A stretch of DNA of 64,000 bases, from positions 1 through 64,000 of the forward strand of contig MKSW01000012.1 of assembly GCA_001897425.1 (NCBI GenBank), written 5' to 3'. The notes below the pieces were generated by a model that had not been told where the DNA came from, made no database searches, and saw only the letters and a list, made by a program, of their open reading frames with translations. Position numbers and translations under genes: made by a program. Below are positions 43,532 to 53,295 of this stretch, piece by piece (position 1 is the first letter of the stretch; each line of letters begins with the position of its first letter). Source of the stretch: Actinobacteria bacterium 69-20 (lineage in GTDB: Bacteria; Actinomycetota; Actinomycetes; Mycobacteriales; Nakamurellaceae).

Positions 43532-44413
43532 ATGATGCTTCCGCACAGCGCACAGTGGGAGAACTACCAAACGTGTCTGAGCCCCGGGCTGTACGTCACT
43601 GACTGGGCAGGGTTCTACCGCGACGGCGCTCGGCGCACCGTCGCGATGCGCAGCCGCTACCTGCATCGCAGTAACGTCTTCTACGGAGACCATCCGGCGA
43701 AGATCCTGAATCTCTATTACCCGCAACATGTCTCGGGCAGCCCGCCGGTCGTCGTCTTCGTACACGGCGGCGGTTTCACCGAGGGGCACCCGATGTATTA
43801 CGACTTCCTCGGCGAGGAGTACCTGGCGCGCGGGGCGGTGTTCGCGAGCGTCGGATACCGGCTGCGCCCCGATGCCCGGTACCCGGATACGTCCGCCGAC
43901 TTGGCGCAGGCGATCGGGTGGCTCTACCGCGAGTTGGACGGTGTCGCTGACGTCAGGCATCTCTGTGTCGCCGGGCATTCGGCCGGCGCGATGCTCACCG
44001 CGCAGCTTGCATTCCGCGGCGATTGGCAAGAAGGCGAGGGTGTCGCGGATAACGTCATCGACACGGCGGTCTTGATCAGCGGGCGGTACGACTGGCGCGG
44101 TGACATGTCCGGCGAGTATGTGCTTCCTGCGCAGGCGCTGGAGGCCAGTCCTGTCTGCAATATGTCGCGCATGCCGGCTTGCGCGATCGTGGCCTTTGGG
44201 CCCCAGGAATTGACGCGCAGGGCCGGTGATCCCACCGAAGTCGCGAGATATTCCCAGGTGCTTATCGATGCGGTCGCCGCGCGGCAGGGAAACGTCATCT
44301 CGGTTCCGGTTGCCGGTGCGAACCACGCCGAAACCTCGCTGGCCTTCGGTGACCCGTCGAGCAACCTGTTTCAGGCCGTCGCGGCGCGAACTTTCACGGC
44401 GGTCGCTGACTGA
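43532..44413 (+). CDS. Alpha/beta hydrolase, probable kynurenine formamidase
   Basis: A 293-residue esterase/lipase-fold enzyme: VVVFVHGGGFTEG (oxyanion HGGG), LCVAGHSAGAMLTAQL (catalytic Ser) and VAGANHAETSLAF (catalytic His). The fold, length and position beside TDO fit the arylformamidase that turns N-formylkynurenine into kynurenine. No other formamidase candidate is intact in the window. The ATG at 43532 follows GGAGAGGA. Divergent from TDO; the specificity is an inference from context. Confidence 0.75.
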   Translation: MMLPHSAQWENYQTCLSPGLYVTDWAGFYRDGARRTVAMRSRYLHRSNVFYGDHPAKILNLYYPQHVSGSPPVVVFVHGGGFTEGHPMYYDFLGEEYLARGAVFASVGYRLRPDARYPDTSADLAQAIGWLYRELDGVADVRHLCVAGHSAGAMLTAQLAFRGDWQEGEGVADNVIDTAVLISGRYDWRGDMSGEYVLPAQALEASPVCNMSRMPACAIVAFGPQELTRRAGDPTEVARYSQVLIDAVAARQGNVISVPVAGANHAETSLAFGDPSSNLFQAVAARTFTAVAD

Positions 44414-44549
44414 TCGCAGTTCCGACGGTATCCGTTGCAACGAGTGGTGCCCCTTCCTGCCTGGTCATGATTGTTCCTCTCCCGCAACGCGTTCACAGGC
44501 GCATGTCGAGGTAGCCCTCGGCGATGTCGGTCATGCGCTGAGGTGAATC

Positions 44550-44682
44550 CGAGGTTCCCCAACGTGCCCGCGGTCACTTCCAGGTCCCGGGCCACCTGTG
44601 CGACCGGTTTGCCAGTCTCCTGGACGATGCGCGCCGCGCCGGCCTTGAAGTCCCCATCGAAGCGGCGACGCTTCACAGCCAT
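44550..44682 (-). mobile_element. IS3-family transposase OrfA fragment
   Basis: The N-terminus MAVKRRRFDGDFKAGAARIV, then TGKPVAQVARDLEVTAGTL, is the helix-turn-helix of IS3-type OrfA. It breaks off after about 44 residues, and no OrfB or terminal repeats are seen. It is a scar between the formamidase-like and serine hydrolase genes. The surrounding stretch 44414-44938 holds no intact gene I can support. Confidence 0.65.
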
Positions 44683-44938
44683 CGCCTCCTCCTTATGGGC
44701 GATGTCTCCACGCTACGAGGGGTAACCCGGCCTCCCGGATGATGGCGAGCGCTGACGGAAGCCCACGCGTCAGGGCGGTTTCCGGTACTTCGGCGCTTGA
44801 GGCGACCACAGAACCCTGGATCCGCAGGTCATGCGCCGTCGATGGGGCCGCCCTGTGTGGCCCGCACCTATCACCGGTCTGCCACATCATGCTGTGGAAC
44901 CATGAAATCCACTCCGCGCTTGCCTATCGTCAATAGCC

Positions 44939-46312
44939 ATGTCCAACAAGGCGTCTGGCCGTGACCCAACGGGGTCGCTGCAGGCAGAGCTTCAAGAATT
45001 TCTGGCGAGCGCCATCAGTGAAAATCGCGTGCCCGGTGCCGCCGCAGGTATTAGCTATCGCGGTGTCTCTACCGTTGCGTGCGCCGGTATTACCAGCGTA
45101 CGGGATCCTCTACCGATAGAGCCTGATACGTTGTTCATGATCGCTTCCATCACGAAAACATATACAGCGACACTAGCGATGACATTGGTCCAGCAAGGCC
45201 TACTCGATCTGGAACGACCGGCCCGATATTACCTTCCTGAACTGCTGGACTGCCCGGCGGATACCCGGGAGCAGCGGTCCCAGGTGCGTGTTCAAGACTT
45301 GTTCACGCACAGCGCAGGCTGGGCGAGCGAAATTTCCTTCGATACCGGGCGCGGTGATGATGCCCTGACGCGCCTGGTACGCGATATGTTGCCGACAGTC
45401 GAACAAAGTTCACCGCCGGGAGCATACGCGAGCTACAACAACTTGTCACCGGCCGTCGCCGCGCGTCTGATCGAAGTGATCGGAGGCGGCACATTCGAGG
45501 ATCTGATGCGGGCCAGGGTTCTCGACCCCCTCCGTTTAAGCACAACGTTCCTGTTTCCGGACGATGTGGCGAACCGTCGCCACGCGGTGGGGCATCGCGA
45601 CACCGCCGAAGGGCTGGTGCCGGTGGATGACTGGCCGATACCGCGATGCTTCACCCCCAGTGGCGGAATTGCATCGTCGATTCGTGATCTGCTGGCCTGG
45701 GCCCAATTCCACCTCGCTGGCGAAACTCCGGGACTAGCGCCGATCGACCCCGCGCGACGTGCCGCGATGCGGGTACCTCACTTCACGATGACTCCCTCCA
45801 TGAGCGTCGGCCTGAGCTGGTTCCTACGGCAGCGCGCGGGAAAGGCGCTGGTCTCGCACGATGGCAGCATGAACTCAAACCAGATGTCCACGCTCGCCCT
45901 CGTACCCGAGGCGGACTTGGCCGTCAGCACCCTCGCGAACGCGCCAGGAGGCGGCGACCTGGGCCGCATCATCATCGACTGGGCGCTGGAGCGCATCGTT
46001 GGCGTGAAGCTCAGCCCTCTTCCCGTCACGGACCCGCCTGAAGACCTGAGCGAAATCAACGGCCGGTATGCGAAGGGTCATACTACCGTCGCCGTCGAAG
46101 CGGTCGGCTCCGACATTCTCATCACAACGGAAAGCTCTCCCGATTACGACCACGAATTGCCCACCGTCCGTGCACATTTCATCGGCCAAGACGCGTTCGC
46201 CACGGATATCGACCCGTACGAAGCCGCCGGAATGATCGTGCGGAACGCTAGCGGCTCGATCGCCGCCGTCGCTTGGCAAAAAGAAATTCTCCATCGTACG
46301 CCGACCCCATGA
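44939..46312 (+). CDS. Serine hydrolase, class C beta-lactamase/D-aminopeptidase family
   Basis: A 457-residue penicillin-binding-protein-fold hydrolase: FMIASITKTYTATL gives the SxxK pair (Ser70, Lys73), GAYASYNNLSP the YxN motif (Tyr166, Asn168), and LVSHDGSMNSNQ the third motif as HDG (from His307). A C-terminal beta-barrel-like domain (about residues 365-455) resembles that of D-aminopeptidases and esterases of this group. No signal peptide, so it is probably cytoplasmic. Upstream of the dipeptide importer genes on the same strand, it may hydrolyse an imported D-amino-acid peptide or ester. No clear ribosome site precedes the ATG. Confidence 0.82.
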   Translation: MSNKASGRDPTGSLQAELQEFLASAISENRVPGAAAGISYRGVSTVACAGITSVRDPLPIEPDTLFMIASITKTYTATLAMTLVQQGLLDLERPARYYLPELLDCPADTREQRSQVRVQDLFTHSAGWASEISFDTGRGDDALTRLVRDMLPTVEQSSPPGAYASYNNLSPAVAARLIEVIGGGTFEDLMRARVLDPLRLSTTFLFPDDVANRRHAVGHRDTAEGLVPVDDWPIPRCFTPSGGIASSIRDLLAWAQFHLAGETPGLAPIDPARRAAMRVPHFTMTPSMSVGLSWFLRQRAGKALVSHDGSMNSNQMSTLALVPEADLAVSTLANAPGGGDLGRIIIDWALERIVGVKLSPLPVTDPPEDLSEINGRYAKGHTTVAVEAVGSDILITTESSPDYDHELPTVRAHFIGQDAFATDIDPYEAAGMIVRNASGSIAAVAWQKEILHRTPTP

Positions 46313-46412
46313 ACCCGACATGTAGCACAGACGCCCCAGAAATTGATCGGCACTCGCGCCACAGGCCCGACCGAGCAGCATCGATTCGATTCGCCAACCT
46401 ACAGAAAGGTCC

Positions 46413-48011
46413 ATGATGCGTAAAAAGGTCATTACGACAACCGCCGCACTCGCGGCAGTTGCGATTCTCCTCGCCGCCTGCGGCGGAAATTCGGGCGGGA
46501 CGTCGCCGTCCGGAAGCGCGACGAACGCAGCTGGCAGTTCCCTATCGTCCCCAGCCGGCGGCCAGACGCTGACGATCGCTCGACCGGCCGGAATGTTGAC
46601 GTTCGATCCCACCAAAGCGAACGAAAACATGTCCATCCAGACATTCAGTCTTATCTATGACACGCTGTACCAAACATCCCCGGACGGAAAATCGCTGGAG
46701 CCTTCCCTTGCCACCGGGTACACCCTCTCGAGTGATGATCTTACGTGGACATTCACATTGAGATCGGGTGTCAAGTTCTCCGACGGCTCGCCGCTCACCT
46801 CCAAAGACGTCAAGTTCAGTTACGAGCGCAACGCAGGCGATCAGAGCAACTCGTTCGCATTCATGGACGCGGACATCTCTTCCATTGACACCCCCAACCC
46901 GACGACGGTCGTCTTCCATCTGAAGCAGCCGTCCGCGGCGTTTCTCGCCCAGAGCGCGCTCTATGCACACTCAGTCTTGCCAGACAATCTTGAAAGCAAG
47001 TCGTCTGCGGAGTTCTTCGCAAACCCGGTGGGCAGCGGGCCCTTCAAACTTGAGAAGTGGACGAAGGGCCAAGAAGTTGACCTCGTCAAGAACGACAATT
47101 ACTGGCAGTCCCCCCAACCGAAGCTCGCTGCCGTGAAGTTCACCGTAGTGCCCGACGCCAATACGCGCACGCTACAGCTCAAAACTGGCCAGATCGACGT
47201 CTACCCGATCCCGACCTTCTACCAGTTCACGCAGTTCGGCAAGACCGACGGCGTCTCGACGACACTCTTCCCCAATACGTGGACCGAATACGTCCTGTTC
47301 AATCAGAAGGTTAAGCCGTTTCAAGACGTCAACGTCCGGCGCGCTATCTCGTACGCAGTGAACCGCAAGGCAATGATCGACGCAGTCTTGGAAGGGCATG
47401 GAACCGTCGCGAACTCGTACCTCAATCACAACATATGGGGTTACGACAAGAACACGCCGGGTGCAGACTACGATCTTGCGAAGGCCAAGGCCGCCCTTGC
47501 CGCGTCGTCCGCGCCGTCCGGATTCGACGCCACGCTCCTCATTGCTTCCGGTGACTCCAAAGAAGCGCAGATGGCGCAGATCATCAAGTCGGAGCTGGCT
47601 GCTGTCAATATTTCAGTGACGATCTCCCCCGCTGATTCCACGACCGAACAGACCCAACTGGCGAACGGCCAATACCAGATGGCGCTGGCCCATTCCGGAA
47701 CTGACATCGCCGATCCCTCTGAGCTGACGACCGTGGAGGTCGTCGGCGGGCCCAACAACCCGGCGACGCGCGCCTTCTACACGAATTACTACAACCCCGA
47801 GGTGGAAAAGCTCGCAAACCAGGCGCTCGTGACGTCCGACGAAACGGCCCGGTTGAAGATCTACGCGCAGCTGCAGAAGCAGGTCGCCGAGGACGCCCCC
47901 ATGGCATTCCTGTTCTACCAGCCCACGCCGATAGCGTTCCGAAGCAACGTGAAGAACCTGGTGTACACGGCGGGCGGCACCTACCGCCTCAACCAAACCA
48001 CAATCGGATGA
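46413..48011 (+). CDS. Peptide ABC transporter substrate-binding lipoprotein
   Basis: A 532-residue family 5 (DppA/OppA-type) binding protein. A lysine-start signal peptide ends in a lipobox, LLAACGG (Cys near residue 23), followed by a Gly/Ser linker. SLATGYTLSSDDLTWTFTLR, GVKFSDGSPLTSKDVKFSYE and NDNYWQSPQPKLAAVKFTVV are classic family motifs. It binds peptides outside the cell for the permease and ATPases encoded next. AGAAAGG precedes the tandem ATG start. The 3' end is followed by a strong hairpin. Confidence 0.9.
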   Translation: MMRKKVITTTAALAAVAILLAACGGNSGGTSPSGSATNAAGSSLSSPAGGQTLTIARPAGMLTFDPTKANENMSIQTFSLIYDTLYQTSPDGKSLEPSLATGYTLSSDDLTWTFTLRSGVKFSDGSPLTSKDVKFSYERNAGDQSNSFAFMDADISSIDTPNPTTVVFHLKQPSAAFLAQSALYAHSVLPDNLESKSSAEFFANPVGSGPFKLEKWTKGQEVDLVKNDNYWQSPQPKLAAVKFTVVPDANTRTLQLKTGQIDVYPIPTFYQFTQFGKTDGVSTTLFPNTWTEYVLFNQKVKPFQDVNVRRAISYAVNRKAMIDAVLEGHGTVANSYLNHNIWGYDKNTPGADYDLAKAKAALAASSAPSGFDATLLIASGDSKEAQMAQIIKSELAAVNISVTISPADSTTEQTQLANGQYQMALAHSGTDIADPSELTTVEVVGGPNNPATRAFYTNYYNPEVEKLANQALVTSDETARLKIYAQLQKQVAEDAPMAFLFYQPTPIAFRSNVKNLVYTAGGTYRLNQTTIG

Positions 48012-48013
48012 TC

Positions 48014-48053
48014 GAGGTGCGCTCAGGGGAGCGGTCGCCCCTGAGCGCACCTC
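48014..48053 (+). repeat. Perfect 16-bp inverted repeat after the peptide-binding protein gene
   Basis: The arms 48014-48029 and 48038-48053 are exact reverse complements with an 8-nt loop, starting 2 nt after the stop codon. There is no U-run, and the permease gene follows at 48094. It likely stabilises the binding-protein mRNA or partly stops transcription, raising the binding protein over the membrane parts. Confidence 0.8.
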
Positions 48054-48093
48054 TGCCGACCACACCCGCCGCAGGAGGTGAACATCGACACCG

Positions 48094-49023
48094 ATGGTCC
48101 GCTACATAGGACGGCGCCTGATCGCCTTATTGCCGATCTTGTTCGGTATCACCCTCGTCGTTTTCATGTTGGTCCACATCACGCCGGGCGACCCCGCGCG
48201 AACTTACTTAGGAATACACGCGACGGATGAGTCGCTGAAGGCATTGAGGCATGCGTGGGGCCTCGACCAGCCGATCCCCCTGCAGTACCTGATCTACCTG
48301 TCCGGACTCGTCCGCGGCGACCTCGGACAGAGCCTCTACTACGGCACCAGCGTTCGCAGTCTCATTGCGGGCAGCCTGGTGCCGACGCTCTTCCTGTTGT
48401 TGCTGTCCTCGCTCCTCGCAGCTTTCGTGTCAGTGATTTTGGCGTTGATCGCCGCGACGAAGCCTGAGACCTTGGTCGACCATACGATCCGTGCCATCCC
48501 GACGGTCGGCCTCGCTATGCCTACGTTTTGGGTTGGCACGATACTGATCCTCATTTTCGGCGTTCATTTCGGCATTCTCCCGGTCGGTGGATACGGGACT
48601 GACATCAAGTCGCACCTCGAGTCATTGATCTTGCCGTCTGTCGCAATTGCCGTGGCGATCGTTCCGGTCCTGGTGCGGAGCCTACGGGCGGCTCTGCTTG
48701 AGGCGTTGAACATGGACTATGTGGCGTTCGCCCGCGCGAAGGGATTACGGCCGTCGTCCGTCCTGATCCGCTATGCCTTGCGAAATGCTTCTATTCCCGC
48801 AGTGAATATTCTGGGCGTGACCATCGGATTCTTGGTGGGTCAGACGTTGGTGATCGAAAATGTGTTCGCCCTTCCTGGACTTGGCCGGCTGATGATTCAG
48901 GCCATCTTCAAACGGGACTTCCCGGTCGTCCAAGGAATCGCGCTGGTATTCGCTATCCTGACGATGATCGTGTTCTTACTGACGGATGTCGCGTGCGACC
49001 TGCTGGACACGAGGGCGGCCTGA
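48094..49023 (+). CDS. Peptide ABC transporter permease (DppB type)
   Basis: A 309-residue permease opening MVRYIGRRLIALLPILFGIT, the hallmark of DppB/OppB, with HITPGDPARTYLG soon after and six hydrophobic segments. The EAA-type loop is YVAFARAKGLRPSSVLIRYA, and the end ILTMIVFLLTDVACDLLDTR is typical. The ATG at 48094 is 14 nt from a GGAGG sequence, rather far. Pairs with the DppC-type permease that starts 2 nt after its stop. Confidence 0.9.
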   Translation: MVRYIGRRLIALLPILFGITLVVFMLVHITPGDPARTYLGIHATDESLKALRHAWGLDQPIPLQYLIYLSGLVRGDLGQSLYYGTSVRSLIAGSLVPTLFLLLLSSLLAAFVSVILALIAATKPETLVDHTIRAIPTVGLAMPTFWVGTILILIFGVHFGILPVGGYGTDIKSHLESLILPSVAIAVAIVPVLVRSLRAALLEALNMDYVAFARAKGLRPSSVLIRYALRNASIPAVNILGVTIGFLVGQTLVIENVFALPGLGRLMIQAIFKRDFPVVQGIALVFAILTMIVFLLTDVACDLLDTRAA

Positions 49024-49025
49024 TC

Positions 49026-49928
49026 ATGGGTGTCAGAACGTCGATCGCCGCGCGCGGCAAGCTCCTGTCACCAGGCCGAAGGCGCTCAGGCGCGGCCGCG
49101 CGGTTCTGGGGCGCGGGACGCGCTGTGCGCGCGAACCCCACGCTGTTCGCCGGCGTCATCATCGTCTGCCTGACCATTGCCGTTGCCGTCCTCGCTCCGA
49201 TTCTCGCTCCGTTCGACCCGATCGACCAGGACTTGACACATGCGCTCGCGGGGCCTAGCGGTTCGCATTGGCTCGGCACAGACAGCCTGGGCCGCGACGT
49301 ATTTTCCCGCATTGTCTGGGCGAGTCGGATCGACCTCGCGGTAGCCTTCGCCTCCGTCGTGGCGCCTTTCGTCGTCGGCACGGCGGTGGGCCTCGTGGTG
49401 GGTTACGTCGGAGGTCGCCTGGACGCGATCGTTGCCCGCATGGCGGATGTTGTCGTCGCGTTCCCCGTGTATGTCTTGATCATTGCCCTGGTGTTCGCGC
49501 TCGGACCTGGGGTCGCAAGCATTTTCATAGCAATTGCGATTGTCAGCTGGGTGCCGTATATGCGAATCGTTCGCGGTGAGACGCGCATTCTCCGCAGTAG
49601 GGCCTTTGTGGAGGCCGCGCGCGTGGGAGAGTTCTCCCATATACGCATCCTGTTGCGCCACATAGCCCCCAACGTGATTTCACAGCCGATCGTCTACGCG
49701 AGCAGCGACGTGATTCGCGACATTTTGGCGATTGCCACGCTGGGGTACCTGGGCCTGGGTGTGCCGCCTCCTGCGCCTGAATGGGGCGCCATGATTGCGG
49801 ATGGCCAAGAGTATTTTTCGACAGATTGGATGCTCGCGGTGGGGCCCGGCGTGGCGGTCGTGGTGACGGGGTTTGGCCTGGCGCTCGTGGGCGATGGCCT
49901 GGCGCGTGCGTGGAGGATTGATCGATGA
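49026..49928 (+). CDS. Peptide ABC transporter permease (DppC type)
   Basis: A 300-residue permease with the N-terminal NPTLFAGVIIVCLTIAVAVL segment, then the SHWLGTDSLGRDVFSRIVWA motif specific to DppC/OppC, and the EAA-type loop FVEAARVGEFSHIRILLRHI. Six hydrophobic segments. The ATG at 49026 is chosen because it follows the DppB stop at once and starts with a basic leader; the longer frame would overlap the DppB gene. Its stop overlaps the first ATPase gene by 4 nt. Confidence 0.9.
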   Translation: MGVRTSIAARGKLLSPGRRRSGAAARFWGAGRAVRANPTLFAGVIIVCLTIAVAVLAPILAPFDPIDQDLTHALAGPSGSHWLGTDSLGRDVFSRIVWASRIDLAVAFASVVAPFVVGTAVGLVVGYVGGRLDAIVARMADVVVAFPVYVLIIALVFALGPGVASIFIAIAIVSWVPYMRIVRGETRILRSRAFVEAARVGEFSHIRILLRHIAPNVISQPIVYASSDVIRDILAIATLGYLGLGVPPPAPEWGAMIADGQEYFSTDWMLAVGPGVAVVVTGFGLALVGDGLARAWRIDR

Positions 49929-50932
49929 CGACCCACAAGGCCCCGCTGCTCGAAATAGACGCGCTCACGATCGACGTGATGACCGCGCATGGCCCGCGCC
50001 GAGCCGTTGACGGTGTGTCACTCGTCCTACACGGGGGCGATACCTTGGGCATCGTCGGCGAGAGCGGTTCCGGGAAGAGCCTGACGCTGCGCGCAATCAT
50101 GGGCCTGCTGCCCAAGGGCGTCATTCAGACCTCCGGGCGGATTGTGTTGCGCGGCGTGGACGTGGCGACGATGACGAGGCGGCAGCGGCGCGCGGTGTGC
50201 GGCAAGGACATCGCGATGGTATTTCAGGACCCCATGAGTTCCCTGAACCCCGTGATGCGCGTGGGGCCGCAAATTGTGGACGGTTTGACGGCTCGTCGTC
50301 ATCTGTCGTATCGCGATCGGCGGACACGGGCGATCGAGCTGATGAGTCGGATGGGCATTCCCGACCCGGATCGGCGTTTTCACGCGTTTCCGCACCAGCT
50401 GTCGGGTGGCATCAGGCAACGGGTGATGATCGCGTCGGCGATGGCTTGCGAAGCGGCTCTCATGCTGTGCGACGAGCCGACGACGGCGTTGGACGTGACG
50501 ATTCAAGATCAGATACTGAGGCTGTTGGCTGAGCTATGCGAGCAGTCCGGGACAAGCCTGCTCTACGTGACGCACGACCTCGCCGTAGCGAGCCAGGTGT
50601 GCGCGAGCATCAACGTGATGTACGGGGGCCAATTGATGGAGTCCGGCCCGGTCGCGGACGTATTCCGGTCGCCGCTGCACCCGTATACGCTGGGTTTGCT
50701 TGGCGCCATGCCCCGGGTTGAACACGGCAAGAGAAGGCTGGTTCCGATTGGCGGAGCCGCGCCCGCACTCGGCGAGCTGCCGGCCGGCTGCCCGTTCGCG
50801 CCGCGTTGCATCCTCGCCGAGGAGGCCTGCGAACGGGGCCGCATCGACTGGCGCGACATGACTGACGGACGCGGAGTTCGCTGCGTCCGTCCGCTGACGG
50901 ACGCTATCGCTCCGGTGGAGGATCAACGGTGA
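49925..50932 (+). CDS. Peptide ABC transporter ATP-binding protein (DppD type)
   Basis: A 335-residue ATPase: [20 protein letters not shown] (Walker A), [17 protein letters not shown] (Q-loop), [20 protein letters not shown] (signature) and [19 protein letters not shown] (Walker B). The C-terminal oligopeptide extension ([19 protein letters not shown]) carries a Cys-rich motif that in this family can bind an iron-sulfur cluster. It drives import together with the DppF-type protein. Overlaps both neighbours by 4 nt. Confidence 0.92.
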   Translation: MTTHKAPLLEIDALTIDVMTAHGPRRAVDGVSLVLHGGDTLGIVGESGSGKSLTLRAIMGLLPKGVIQTSGRIVLRGVDVATMTRRQRRAVCGKDIAMVFQDPMSSLNPVMRVGPQIVDGLTARRHLSYRDRRTRAIELMSRMGIPDPDRRFHAFPHQLSGGIRQRVMIASAMACEAALMLCDEPTTALDVTIQDQILRLLAELCEQSGTSLLYVTHDLAVASQVCASINVMYGGQLMESGPVADVFRSPLHPYTLGLLGAMPRVEHGKRRLVPIGGAAPALGELPAGCPFAPRCILAEEACERGRIDWRDMTDGRGVRCVRPLTDAIAPVEDQR

Positions 50933-51942
50933 CATCGACGATGTTGTTGGACGTATCGGGGCTGCGCGTCGCGTTCCCGGTGCGTCAAGGTGGCCACGAG
51001 CATGCCTTCTACGCGGTCGACGGCGTGGACCTCCGCGTTGCACCTGGCGAGATTGTGGGGTTGGTGGGGGAGTCCGGTTCGGGAAAGTCGACAATTGCGC
51101 GGGCCGTGGTCGGATTATGCGCGGTAGAGTCCGGTGCGATCGCGTACGGCACGCCGGCTTCATCGACACCGCGGGTTCATAGGGCCGGCGGGGCCGTACA
51201 GATGGTATTTCAGGATCCGTATTCGTCGTTGAATCCCCGGATGACGATCCGCCAGCAGTTGTCCGAGGTGCTTCGAGTGCATCGCGTTGTTCCCAAGGAA
51301 TCGATCCTCGAGCGTTGCGAATTTCTCATGCGACAGGTCGGATTGCCCCCGCAATTGCTTCACGCGAGACCGAGCCAGATGTCCGGCGGCCAGCGCCAAC
51401 GCGTCGCGATTGCCCGCGCCCTGGCATTCGAGCCGCGCCTGCTGGTTGCCGACGAGCCTGTTTCGGCATTGGATGTGTCTGTGCAGGCGGAGATCGTCAA
51501 CCTCTTCGCCGACTTGCGAGACCGTCTGGGCCTGTCGATCGTCTTTATTGCCCATGATCTGTCGGTGGTCAGTGGCCTTTGTGACCGCGTTGCGGTGATC
51601 TACATGGGCCGGATCGTCGAGCAGGCGCCGACGGCCGACTTGTTCGGGCACCCGCGCCACCCGTACACGAGGGGCCTCCTCGCGGCGGTGCCGCGGATGG
51701 GTCGGGCACGCGCCGAATATCCTTCCATCGTGGGCGAGATGCCGAGCGCGCTGCATACGCCCAGCGGATGCCGCTTCCGCACTCGCTGCCCCCATGTGCA
51801 GGAGTTGTGCAGTGACATCGACCCGGCCCTGAAACCAGCGAACGCGCCTCTTGACGTGCACGTGACGGCGTGCCTGTTCCCGATCGACACTGTCGAGGTC
51901 GCGGGGCCAAGGCAGAAGCTCGGCGGCACAGCGCCACAGTGA
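50929..51942 (+). CDS. Peptide ABC transporter ATP-binding protein (DppF type)
   Basis: A 337-residue second ATPase: [20 protein letters not shown] (Walker A), MVFQDPYSSLNPRMTI (Q-loop), SQMSGGQRQRVAIARALAFE (signature), LVADEPVSALDVSVQAEIV (Walker B) and a C-terminal TPSGCRFRTRCPHVQELC motif. GTG start overlapping the DppD stop. Last gene of the importer; it converges with the P450 gene, with 116 nt between them. Confidence 0.92.
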   Translation: MTSTMLLDVSGLRVAFPVRQGGHEHAFYAVDGVDLRVAPGEIVGLVGESGSGKSTIARAVVGLCAVESGAIAYGTPASSTPRVHRAGGAVQMVFQDPYSSLNPRMTIRQQLSEVLRVHRVVPKESILERCEFLMRQVGLPPQLLHARPSQMSGGQRQRVAIARALAFEPRLLVADEPVSALDVSVQAEIVNLFADLRDRLGLSIVFIAHDLSVVSGLCDRVAVIYMGRIVEQAPTADLFGHPRHPYTRGLLAAVPRMGRARAEYPSIVGEMPSALHTPSGCRFRTRCPHVQELCSDIDPALKPANAPLDVHVTACLFPIDTVEVAGPRQKLGGTAPQ

Positions 51943-52058
51943 AACGTCGGCCGCCGGCGTGCACCCCTTCCGGCTCGCGGGTTTGTGTCGTGGCCGCTGG
52001 CGATGTTGTGGCAGATCTCGAGACTGCCTCGTCATCGTCTCACCGGCGGCGGGGCCCG

Positions 52059-53285
52059 TCAGCAGCCAGTGATTTGAATCGGGATGGATGCCCAGCCGCC
52101 GACGCTGTTATTGAGATTTCGCGTTACATCGCCCGCCATCTCGATCGAGCGAACCCGCGTGACCATCGCGTGCAGCAACGCCGAGGCTTCCAGTCGCGCC
52201 ACGTGTTGGCCGACGCACTGATGGATGCCCATGCCGAACGCGACGTGCCCCGCCGGGTTTCTGGCCAAGTCGAAAGCCTCTGGCTCGCTTGGTTCGCTCC
52301 ATCGGCGCGCGTCCCGGTTCGCCGACGCGAAAAGGAGCAGCACTTTGACGTTCGCAGGGATCGTGACGTCACCGATGCGCACGGGTTCACGGGTCTTTCG
52401 GAAGAACCTGTGCACGGGCGACTCCCACCTGATCGCCTCATCGAACGCCACCGAGGCGAGTGCAGGATCACGCCGCAGTGCCTCCCACTGTCGTGGATGT
52501 GACGCCAGTGCGTACAAGAGGGAACCGAGCCCGTGGACCGTCGTGTCCATGCCTGCCGCGAGCAGCGCGCGAACCATCAGGTGCGCATCGTCCGGGTCCA
52601 CGAGGCCGCGCTGGCTTGCCGCCCAGATATCGCCCCCGATGCCGGATTCCGCTAGCTTATTTAGCTCCAGCTGGGCCGTGACCCACGCAGCGCGATCCTC
52701 CTGTCCCACGCTGCTCGCGCGCCGCAGATCGTTCTCCGGGCCGAAGGAGTTGAACATGTAATCCGCATACGGGATCAGGCACTCCTGCCCGCTGCCACCG
52801 ACGCCCAGTGCCTGGGGAATGACCGCCACGGGCAACGGCTGTGCCAACGCGGCCACGGCGTCCACCGTCCCGATGTGCAGTGCCGACTGGACCAGGCCGT
52901 CCGCAGTGTCGAACCACGAGTCCCGCAGTTTTTGGAGAGACCGGGGGCTGAGCACATGCGAGAACACCGCGCGGCTGGCGTCGTGGAACGGCGGGTCTTC
53001 CTCGAGCGTCAGGCTCCGATCGTGACCAGTCGTCTCGAAGTCTTCGATGCCGACGCCAGCCGACGACGAAAATCTCTGCCAGTCCTCCAATGCATTCCGC
53101 ACGGGCGCGTATCGGCCGATCATGTAGGCGCGATAGCGCGAGAGCCATATGACGTCGCCCATCTCGCGAACTTTCGAGTAGAACGCGTGTGGGTCGAGGA
53201 GCACGTCGGTGGCGAACGGGTCGTCATCGCAAATCGGCACGCCATCTGCTGCGGCAGCCGGAGTATAATAGGACATTTCGCTCAC
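52059..53285 (-). CDS. Cytochrome P450
   Basis: A 408-residue soluble P450: LLAAGMDTTVHG is the I-helix oxygen motif (Asp247, Thr248), FDEAIRWESPVHR the ExxR motif (Glu283, Arg286) and FGMGIHQCVGQHVARLE the heme loop (Cys357). The overall sequence resembles CYP199-type O-demethylases of methoxybenzoates, but the substrate is unknown. It lies 10 nt after an oxygenase-reductase gene that may deliver electrons to it. GTG start at 53285; an ATG three codons later is possible. Last gene of the three-gene operon led by the TDO-like gene. Confidence 0.9.
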   Translation of the reverse strand: MSEMSYYTPAAAADGVPICDDDPFATDVLLDPHAFYSKVREMGDVIWLSRYRAYMIGRYAPVRNALEDWQRFSSSAGVGIEDFETTGHDRSLTLEEDPPFHDASRAVFSHVLSPRSLQKLRDSWFDTADGLVQSALHIGTVDAVAALAQPLPVAVIPQALGVGGSGQECLIPYADYMFNSFGPENDLRRASSVGQEDRAAWVTAQLELNKLAESGIGGDIWAASQRGLVDPDDAHLMVRALLAAGMDTTVHGLGSLLYALASHPRQWEALRRDPALASVAFDEAIRWESPVHRFFRKTREPVRIGDVTIPANVKVLLLFASANRDARRWSEPSEPEAFDLARNPAGHVAFGMGIHQCVGQHVARLEASALLHAMVTRVRSIEMAGDVTRNLNNSVGGWASIPIQITGC

Positions 53286-53295
53286 TTGGGAAAAG

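Noticed and set aside
43057..43533. A 158-residue minus-strand open frame treated as an intact hydrolase.
   Set aside because: Only the last 40 or so residues resemble a hydrolase. The rest is low-complexity shadow sequence without an oxyanion or nucleophile motif.
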